Shown in pieces: positions 57,709 through 64,000 of a DNA stretch of 64,000 bases. The notes beneath the pieces were generated by a model. The model did not search any database. It saw only the letters and a program-made list of their open reading frames with translations, and was not told where the DNA came from. The translations under genes were made by a program, and so were the position numbers. This DNA comes from Meira nashicola. Lineage: Eukaryota > Basidiomycota > Exobasidiomycetes > Exobasidiales > Brachybasidiaceae. The number at the start of each line of letters is the position of its first letter. Positions within the stretch are counted from its first letter, which is position 1. The DNA is taken from contig BCJU01000001.1 of NCBI GenBank assembly GCA_001600355.1, positions 3,121,178 to 3,185,177 of the forward strand. Direction: 5' to 3'.

Positions 57709-60700
57709 TTATGATTCGATCGTGAAGCGCATCTTTAAACCCATTCCGGCCAATTCAGCACACAAATATTTGAGCACATACGGAACAGCAACGATATCCA
57801 AATCACCTGCACCTTGATGTAGGAGAGATGATTCGGGTAATTTGACTGCATCTTGTAATTTTCCGTTAGACTTACCATTCGTTTGAGGCTCTTCCTCTTC
57901 ACGATTGTTACGGCAAACCAAGCAATGCTCTCCATTAGGACCTAAAGCACCTGTAGAACGCGAATGTATATCAATCGTTTGAATTCCATGTAAATTTGCA
58001 TCTTGATCGTATCCCAACGAAATAAGAGATCCACAAGTTCGACAAATATATGATGTGCTATAATCACTGCAATTCATCAATCGATCTTGCAATAACATTG
58101 CCGTTCCATGAGCCAATAAAGCATCTCTTTCCATTTCACCAAATCGAATACCACCAGCACGCTTTCTTCCTTTGACAGGTTGACGGGTGAGTGAATTGAC
58201 AGGACCGGTTGTACGAACTTGGAATTTATCATTAACCATATGTCTCAACCGTTGATAATACACAACACCCAAATAAATATCTGCACGAAGTTCTTGACCG
58301 GTAATGCCGGAGTACATCGGCTCATGACCAACATGATTATATCCTGCCGCACGTAATTGTTCACCAAAGTAAGCGACAGGTGTATCATCTTCTGAGAATG
58401 TGAATGGAGTTGCATCTTGTGCAATTCCATGCATTGCACCTGCTTTTCCTGCCATACTTTCGATCAACATTCCGATTGTCATACGTGAAGGGAAAGCGTG
58501 AGGATTGATGATTACATCACATGTCATTCCACTTTCACTGAATGGCATATCGATCATCGGCCATTTTTGACTACAAACACCTTTTTGTCCATGTCTACTG
58601 GAGAACTTGTCACCAATCACAGGCGAACGTGGAATACGATATGTAATTTGTAATTTAGTTGCCATTCCTCCGTCTGCACCATCACTTCCAATGATACGAA
58701 CGGTATCAATGTATGCAATCTCGTCCGTTTTGTATTTCTTGATTGTTGTTCTTGCTGTATTTTCATCATAAATTGCGCAAATTGGACTTCCTGCTGTAAC
58801 ACGATCTCCCACAAATGGTAGACCATCCAAATCAAGCTTGTTACGATTAGGTGAAGTTGCAAAAACGTCTGGTCCGAATCCAAAGTGTAATGAAATATTA
58901 CGAGAAGATCTTCCTTTAGTACTGGCCATATCTGCAAGATCAATGATTTCACTCTTGTACACTGTACCGTATCCGAAACCTCTTTCGTGTGCGCTTTTGT
59001 TCAAGATCATAGCATCTTCCATATCGTATCCTGTATAACTGATAACAGCAACGATTGCATTTGTACCGCTTGGAGCGTCGTCAAAGTTGTACCTGTCATG
59101 CATTGCAGGACGAACAACGGGCGTTTGAGGTGTTTGGATACGGTAAAGTTTGTTGTCCGTACGATGATTGATTGCAGTAGAAGGAGTGGCCATACTTTGT
59201 TTTAACATTTGACATTGGTACATATTACGTGGTGATTGATTAAAATCAGAAAAGGGCGTCATATTGGCCAATAAACTTAAAACGTGTGTTGGAGCATATT
59301 CGACGTGACTTGATTGTCCAACTTCAATCTCGTCAGGTTGACAAGCGATATCCAAATAAACTTGTTCGAAAGATCCGACATTATCTTGCAAACCGTTGTG
59401 CAATAGCTTGACTGGTCTCATCATTCTACTTCTTCCCGCAAAGAGGTATAATCCAGGAAATTGTCCTGCTTTGCTAGTAGGTACGAAACCAATTTCAAGA
59501 TCGATCGGTACTCGATTCTTTTTCTCTGTTTTCCAAATACGCAAAGCCATTGCCATTTGATGAGCTAGAGTTGGAGCTGCGTATCCAATAATTCGTCCAT
59601 CAAGTTGCACAACTACATGTTTACGTGAATGAACACTGGACGAGAATGGCGCAATCATTCCCATATCTGCTAGTAAGGTTGGGATGGCAGAAACATCAAT
59701 CGTTCGAGTGATCAATCGACATGTATGTGTCAAGTGATTCAATAAACCACATGGCGATCCATCAGGTGTGTGAACAGGACAAAGGAATCCCCAAGCTTCG
59801 GGTAAAAGCTTGCGAACGGAGGTTGTCTTGAGTTCGGCAAAGAAAGCACCACGATGGATACTTCTGAAATGGGCAATATAACGTGCAAAGTTTAACTTTT
59901 CAGCAACGATTGTGAAACCGCTTGTTTGCTGCAAATCCAAACCAGAAGGTGAAGAGAGATTACCCGTCGCCAAGAAGCTGGATAGTCGACCACCAATGTT
60001 TGGAGTTACACGACCTACAACCTTTGATATCCAACCATTATTGTAAAAGTCGACTGATTTGGGATTTAGTCGCATTTGACGTACCATCTCAGTTCTGATC
60101 AGTGTCAAATACTCATCCAATCGTTCTTTGATAATTTGTCCATATAGCGTTCCTGGCAATAAAACTTCGTGATGTTGAGGTGAATCAGGATTATCGACGC
60201 ACGATTCACCAGCAACAAGGGAGTATAGCTTGCGCATCATAAAAACTAAAAGGTCAAACTTGTCACGAGCATTATCAAGATGGATCAAAATGTTGCGTCG
60301 GATCAATTCATAACCAACTTGTAAATCAGAATAATCTTCCGGTAAATTCATTGCGACGCGGAATTTTGTACCCAAATATTCCAAACATTGATCTCCTGTC
60401 CATAAATTGTAGCTCTTAAATCCACGCAAGAGCAATTCGACACGATCTGTCAAGAAAGTATTGTCAACATCATTTTGAACTAGGGCTGTAAAGATTTCTT
60501 TATCTGTAGCATTTATCAATGCTTTCAAAACCATCACCATTGGGATCATGTATTCTTGCTTTCGCATACTGAATCGTAAGGTGACACCTCCATTGTCCAG
60601 GTAGTGAATCGTGTTTGTGATTCCAATAAGTTCATCAGGATGAACACATCGAATTGCGCAACCTAAGCGGGTATAAGAAGGACCACGCTTGGCAAACGAA

Positions 60701-61530
60701 GGTCTATCGATAGCGACAACGTGATTTGCACGCGGTAAAATGAGGAAACGAATTAAACGTTCATTACCGTTGATGATAAAGTAACCACCTAATTCATTCG
60801 CTTCCTCACGATGATCGACTAATTGTCTGCTTGTCATTCCACGGATGTTACATCTATTCGATTTGACCATGATTGGCACCATACCCATATCCCTTTCTTC
60901 ATATTGTTTAGGCTGATCGTTCAATCTCCAAGATATTCTAGCTGTCATGCGAGCTTTATATGTCATTAATCGTTCACGACATTCTGTTGGATAAATGCGA
61001 CTTTGTAATGCCGATCTACCCTTTTCCGAAGATGTAGGTCTGGATAGCGTGACAGATTCCATATTGAATTGAAGACGATTTCCGAATTTTCCTTGTGCTA
61101 TATCTTCTGGTGTAGCATCAAAGATGACCCTAGGTAAGATATTTCGCATACTCTTCTCCAAAAGTCCCACTCCTTCTCCTAATGCTGCTTGACTGGCCAT
61201 AGATGAACCATCTTGATTTGGAGAAGCAACTGTTGGATCGGCTGCCCAAAGTGCATTAAATGATTCGATATGAGGTGCTACGAGAGCTTGTAAATCGGGA
61301 TGTTCGAATGCAGTCTCGCTTGGATTTTCGAACCTTTCTTGTGTTCTAAGAGTGTGAAAAGTGTAAGGTTTCTTCCAATCATCTGCTGAGGATAAGATCA
61401 TGTCGGACGATCTCTCCTGTTTTAGTGATTTGTCTAGAGGTGTTATTTCTGTATGAACTGTTCTAGGTGTGGATGGGCCCACCTCATCTGAGATAGCCGA
61501 TGAAGATGATGATGGACTAGGTGAAGACAT
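57709..61530 (-). CDS. RPA135: DNA-directed RNA polymerase I second-largest subunit (RPA135)
   Basis: Catalytic-core subunit that, with the largest subunit, makes the 35S pre-rRNA. The start is the ATG at 61530 (MSSPSPSSSS); upstream only TTG is in frame. 1273 residues, no intron. A disordered Ser/Pro-rich head (1-50) precedes the conserved beta-subunit. Blocks: YFIINGNERLI, WGFLCPVHTPDGSPCGLLNHL, QSPRNMYQCQMLKQSM, GYDMEDAMILNKSAHERGF, GDKFSSRHGQKG with its conserved Lys, and a zinc site near the end (CRTCGSLI and later CLVC). The LLEKSMRNILPRVIFD and RMMRPVKLLHN stretches fit the Pol I type. Divergent from Met2; 118 bp from the convergent Elongin A stop. Confidence 0.95.
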   Translation of the reverse strand: MSSPSPSSSSSAISDEVGPSTPRTVHTEITPLDKSLKQERSSDMILSSADDWKKPYTFHTLRTQERFENPSETAFEHPDLQALVAPHIESFNALWAADPTVASPNQDGSSMASQAALGEGVGLLEKSMRNILPRVIFDATPEDIAQGKFGNRLQFNMESVTLSRPTSSEKGRSALQSRIYPTECRERLMTYKARMTARISWRLNDQPKQYEERDMGMVPIMVKSNRCNIRGMTSRQLVDHREEANELGGYFIINGNERLIRFLILPRANHVVAIDRPSFAKRGPSYTRLGCAIRCVHPDELIGITNTIHYLDNGGVTLRFSMRKQEYMIPMVMVLKALINATDKEIFTALVQNDVDNTFLTDRVELLLRGFKSYNLWTGDQCLEYLGTKFRVAMNLPEDYSDLQVGYELIRRNILIHLDNARDKFDLLVFMMRKLYSLVAGESCVDNPDSPQHHEVLLPGTLYGQIIKERLDEYLTLIRTEMVRQMRLNPKSVDFYNNGWISKVVGRVTPNIGGRLSSFLATGNLSSPSGLDLQQTSGFTIVAEKLNFARYIAHFRSIHRGAFFAELKTTSVRKLLPEAWGFLCPVHTPDGSPCGLLNHLTHTCRLITRTIDVSAIPTLLADMGMIAPFSSSVHSRKHVVVQLDGRIIGYAAPTLAHQMAMALRIWKTEKKNRVPIDLEIGFVPTSKAGQFPGLYLFAGRSRMMRPVKLLHNGLQDNVGSFEQVYLDIACQPDEIEVGQSSHVEYAPTHVLSLLANMTPFSDFNQSPRNMYQCQMLKQSMATPSTAINHRTDNKLYRIQTPQTPVVRPAMHDRYNFDDAPSGTNAIVAVISYTGYDMEDAMILNKSAHERGFGYGTVYKSEIIDLADMASTKGRSSRNISLHFGFGPDVFATSPNRNKLDLDGLPFVGDRVTAGSPICAIYDENTARTTIKKYKTDEIAYIDTVRIIGSDGADGGMATKLQITYRIPRSPVIGDKFSSRHGQKGVCSQKWPMIDMPFSESGMTCDVIINPHAFPSRMTIGMLIESMAGKAGAMHGIAQDATPFTFSEDDTPVAYFGEQLRAAGYNHVGHEPMYSGITGQELRADIYLGVVYYQRLRHMVNDKFQVRTTGPVNSLTRQPVKGRKRAGGIRFGEMERDALLAHGTAMLLQDRLMNCSDYSTSYICRTCGSLISLGYDQDANLHGIQTIDIHSRSTGALGPNGEHCLVCRNNREEEEPQTNGKSNGKLQDAVKLPESSLLHQGAGDLDIVAVPYVLKYLCAELAGMGLKMRFTIES

Positions 61531-61924
61531 CTTGCCCAGTCCCTTCCTGTGGTGTTTCTCGTAATAGGATATGATAAGGGTTAAAGAAAATAACAAGATG
61601 GCTTAGTCCTGTTATCCACTTTCTTCTTCCCTTTGGTTTGCAGCTAAAAGGAAAAAATAAAAATTTAGCAAACACGTGCCGGGATGGATAGATTTCTCAT
61701 GTCGATTAGCGCGTATTGACTCGGAAGAAGTGGACTATGGCGCAATTCCGAAAATCTTTAAATGGTGCATTTCTTAGTTGAAAAGAATGGAAGCATTCTA
61801 GCCGTGCAATGTTGCATACATAATTCCCAATCCTATCACTTTCTGTTTATACCTTCATCCTTTCAAGGCAAAAGCAAAGCATAAAGCCAAAATTTATGAT
61901 TGAAAGAATTTCATAGTAGTCATC
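61531..61924. other. Divergent promoter of RPA135 and Met2
   Basis: Contains CACGTG (61673-61678). In yeast such a site upstream of MET genes binds Cbf1, but this is a single site here. No further gene. Confidence 0.45.
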
Positions 61925-63739
61925 ATGACACTTGACAATCATTTGAATGGCGATAACTCTACTGCCTCTACAAGTAGTACGCCATATCCGATACCCGGTC
62001 CGACTTCACCACAATCTTCTCTTATCTCTTCTGGTTTGCAATATTTGAGCTTTCCAACATTCACCCTCGAATCCGGTATAATATTGCACAATATTCCTCT
62101 AGCATACAAAACATGGGGAAAACTTGATCCTATAAAGAAGAACAATGCGCTTGTCGTGTGTCATGCTCTTACAGGAAGTGCTGACGTAGAGGATTGGTGG
62201 GGTCCACTTCTAGGACCAGGAAAATTGTTTGATCCTACTAGATTTTTCATCGTTTGTAGTAATGTGCTCGGATCTCCATACGGTTCTGCTGGTCCATGCA
62301 CAAAGGTAGAAGGTCATACCTCTGAATCGTCACCCGAATGGAACGGAGAAGGATGGTGGGGTCCTGAATTCCCTGCTACAACAGTTCGTGATGATGTAAG
62401 AATCACAAAGCAATTGCTCGATTATCTAGGCGTTGAACAGATAGCAGCTGTCGTTGGAGGATCGATGGGAGGTATGTCAGTATTGGAATGGCCTTTGTTG
62501 TTTCCGGTACGTTTTCCAGAAGGTACACCAAGTAAAGCAGACGAACAAGCACCAAGCACTCCAAAAGAATCTTATATTCGAGCTCTAGTTCCACTTGCTA
62601 CGGCTGCAAGACATAGCGCATGGTGCATTTCCTGGGCAGAAGCACAGCGACAATCTATCTATAGCGATCCTATGTTCGATCATGGATACTATCATCCTTC
62701 ACAAACTCCGCGTTCAGGTCTAGCAGCAGCACGGATGGCAGCTTTGCTAACATATAGAAGCAGAGAAAGTTTCGAAAGTCGGTTCGGAAGACGTATTGGT
62801 GGACCTAGTAAAGGTGGTGGTGTTGGTTTTCAAAATGTAGCCAAAACAAATGCTGATCGTAGATCCAGTCTAGCACAACAAGCTGCCATGATGCACAATG
62901 AGGGCAACCAAAGCCCTCGAGTACAGGGACAGCAAGCTGGAGCTTCGATTAGTTCTCTCACAGAAGCAGCACTCCCGCCTGCTGCTGCGAATGTGAATAC
63001 AAAATCTTTCTCGAATGGATCAAGCAATGGCAATGTAGAGTATGGGCAAGTAGCAGGATTGCAAACAAAACCATTCAGTGCACAATCTTATTTACGTTAT
63101 CAAGGAGATAAATTTGTCAAAAGATTTGATGCAAATTGCTACATTCATCTAACACGAAAGATGGACACGCACGATGTAGCTAGAGGAAGAGCTCATTGGG
63201 GCTTAACTGGATCAGCAGGCACGGAACCAAACACAGTTGAGCCGATAGAAATGGCAGATTTAGCAAAAGAACGCGATTCAGCAGAACAATCTGAAGAGGT
63301 AACAGTGGGAGAACAAAGATTGCCAAGAGAAGGAGAGGAGGACGATGAGGCTTTGCAGAGGGTCTTGTCACTACTATCGGTAAACACATACAGGCAAGGT
63401 GCATTGGCGCCTCCAGTTCTGGTGGTATCTGTCGAATCTGATGGTCTCTTTGCACCACCAGAACAAGAATTATTGCACCAATTCATTCAAGGTAGTGAAA
63501 TTGTCAACATTCGATCACCTGACGGTCATGATGGATTCTTACTCGAATTCGTACAGATTAACGATCATGTGGGAAGGTTTTTGCGTGATGCAATTCCTGA
63601 CATCTATGAAGGAAATGGAGTTGGTTATGAAGAATGGAAAGATTGGGCAGGAACAGATTCAGAAAGTATCAAAACAGGCGGAGAACGTGTTGTGAAAGAG
63701 TCAATGTCTGGAGAGGTGGAAGATTTGACTAGGTGGTAA
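61925..63739 (+). CDS. MET2: Homoserine O-acetyltransferase (Met2)
   Basis: Transfers acetyl from acetyl-CoA to homoserine in methionine biosynthesis. 604 residues, no intron. The alpha/beta-hydrolase blocks are intact: ALVVCHALTGSADVEDWW, PGKLFDPTRFFIVCSNVLGSPYGS, and FPATTVRDDVRITKQLLDYLGV. The nucleophile is Ser180 in VVGGSMGGMSVLEW. A late Asp lies in LVVSVESDGLFAPPEQ and His in SPDGHDGFLLE. A low-complexity insertion of about 120 residues (Gln/Ser/Ala-rich, roughly 290-415) splits the lid region from the C-terminal strands, making it longer than the 486-residue yeast enzyme. Both halves of the triad are present, so it should be active. No transit peptide is convincing. Confidence 0.95.
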   Translation: MTLDNHLNGDNSTASTSSTPYPIPGPTSPQSSLISSGLQYLSFPTFTLESGIILHNIPLAYKTWGKLDPIKKNNALVVCHALTGSADVEDWWGPLLGPGKLFDPTRFFIVCSNVLGSPYGSAGPCTKVEGHTSESSPEWNGEGWWGPEFPATTVRDDVRITKQLLDYLGVEQIAAVVGGSMGGMSVLEWPLLFPVRFPEGTPSKADEQAPSTPKESYIRALVPLATAARHSAWCISWAEAQRQSIYSDPMFDHGYYHPSQTPRSGLAAARMAALLTYRSRESFESRFGRRIGGPSKGGGVGFQNVAKTNADRRSSLAQQAAMMHNEGNQSPRVQGQQAGASISSLTEAALPPAAANVNTKSFSNGSSNGNVEYGQVAGLQTKPFSAQSYLRYQGDKFVKRFDANCYIHLTRKMDTHDVARGRAHWGLTGSAGTEPNTVEPIEMADLAKERDSAEQSEEVTVGEQRLPREGEEDDEALQRVLSLLSVNTYRQGALAPPVLVVSVESDGLFAPPEQELLHQFIQGSEIVNIRSPDGHDGFLLEFVQINDHVGRFLRDAIPDIYEGNGVGYEEWKDWAGTDSESIKTGGERVVKESMSGEVEDLTRW

Positions 63740-63801
63740 TGTATGTCGAATGATGAATTTAATAGATGAATTGCATTTCCAAATAATGATAACTTTAAAT
63801 T

Positions 63802-64000
63802 CTATGGAGGTATATTGACACGCATAGGATGTAATCGTAGTCTGCCATAACCCAACTTTGCACTTTCGCGTTCTATGCCATCCGGTGGAGCAGTAGAGGG
63901 TAACTTTTCAGCAGCAACAGAGATTTCTACTTCGAATAAGCCTTCTCCGTATGTTTCTAGCCATTCAACTTCTGCTGGATCATCTGCTGCTTTGATACGA
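63802..64000 (-). CDS. Unrecognised protein, 3' end only
   Basis: An open reading frame on the minus strand enters the window at its end and stops at 63802, with no start visible. Its 65 or so visible codons read EWLETYGEGLFEVEIS, an Ala/Pro-containing stretch, then LGYGRLRLHPMRVNIPP at the C-terminus. The mixture of aromatic, acidic and hydrophobic residues is coding-like. The family cannot be named from this fragment. It is convergent with Met2; the stops are 62 bp apart. Confidence 0.6.
   Translation of the reverse strand, partial: RIKAADDPAEVEWLETYGEGLFEVEISVAAEKLPSTAPPDGIERESAKLGYGRLRLHPMRVNIPP

Noticed and set aside
1284..61530. Cluster of ribosome-related genes (Alb1-like, uL29m, 5S, RIO1, RPA135)
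   Set aside because: They are spread over 60 kb among unrelated genes, with different promoters; housekeeping genes are frequent enough for this to be chance.
1134..61678. Six intergenic CACGTG palindromes (1134, 5975, 16015, 31029, 34663, 61673)
   Set aside because: A palindromic 6-mer is expected about 16 times in 64 kb, so this is not enriched; only the Met2-side site has a plausible known role (Cbf1-type) and that is noted there.
12..64000. Search for transposons, viral genes, CRISPR arrays or a secondary-metabolite cluster
   Set aside because: No transposase, reverse transcriptase, long terminal repeat, direct repeat array or biosynthetic core enzyme was recognised; the acyl-CoA ligase and oxidoreductase alone do not make a cluster.

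Overview
The window is nuclear DNA of a filamentous or yeast-like fungus. Introns are short (65-111 nt, GT-AG), most large genes are intronless, base composition looks AT-rich, and Zn2Cys6 regulators are present. The intron-poor large genes, the heavily extended ALG6 and Met2 proteins, and the presence of METTL16 and Elongin A/C suggest a basidiomycete, possibly Ustilaginomycotina. That placement is an inference from style, not a phylogeny.

Layout. 0-9 kb: 3' end of translin, a small secreted peptide, a basic Alb1-like protein, ALG6, mitochondrial ribosomal protein uL29m, a PIN-domain nuclease and a SYLF protein. 9-20 kb: an MDR oxidoreductase, a DJ-1/Hsp31-type protein, an HSL-type hydrolase, a dispersed 5S rRNA gene, an acyl-CoA ligase, a small zinc-finger protein, a second secreted peptide and a Dal5-type MFS permease. 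21-35 kb: VDAC, a Zn2Cys6 regulator, a cysteine-rich secreted protein, Elongin C, a G-alpha subunit, V-ATPase subunit d and RIO1 kinase. 35-52 kb: malate dehydrogenase with a peroxisomal SKL tail, METTL16, a second Zn2Cys6 regulator, SRP9, an S9 peptidase carrying an embedded PIG-H domain, a USP-like pseudo-deubiquitinase, importin beta-1 and the N-terminal amidase Nta1. 52-64 kb: a SKG6-like single-pass membrane protein, Elongin A, RNA polymerase I subunit RPA135, Met2, and the 3' end of an unrecognised gene.

Most genes are housekeeping genes packed as alternating convergent and divergent pairs; I see no biosynthetic cluster, transposon, CRISPR or tRNA. Ribosome production (5S, RPA135, RIO1, Alb1-like, uL29m) and protein traffic or turnover (SRP9, importin beta, Nta1, USP-like, Elongin A/C) recur, but neighbours are not obviously functional partners.

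The most unusual item is the 41.8-44.6 kb gene. One uninterrupted frame encodes an S9 prolyl-oligopeptidase-type enzyme whose catalytic domain is split by what looks like a complete PIG-H (GPI-GlcNAc transferase) module. Other points worth a second look are a USP fold that lost its catalytic Cys and His boxes, Elongin A and C sharing two promoter motifs, a possible stop-codon break in the cysteine-rich secreted protein, and an ATGA-overlapping uORF on Elongin A.
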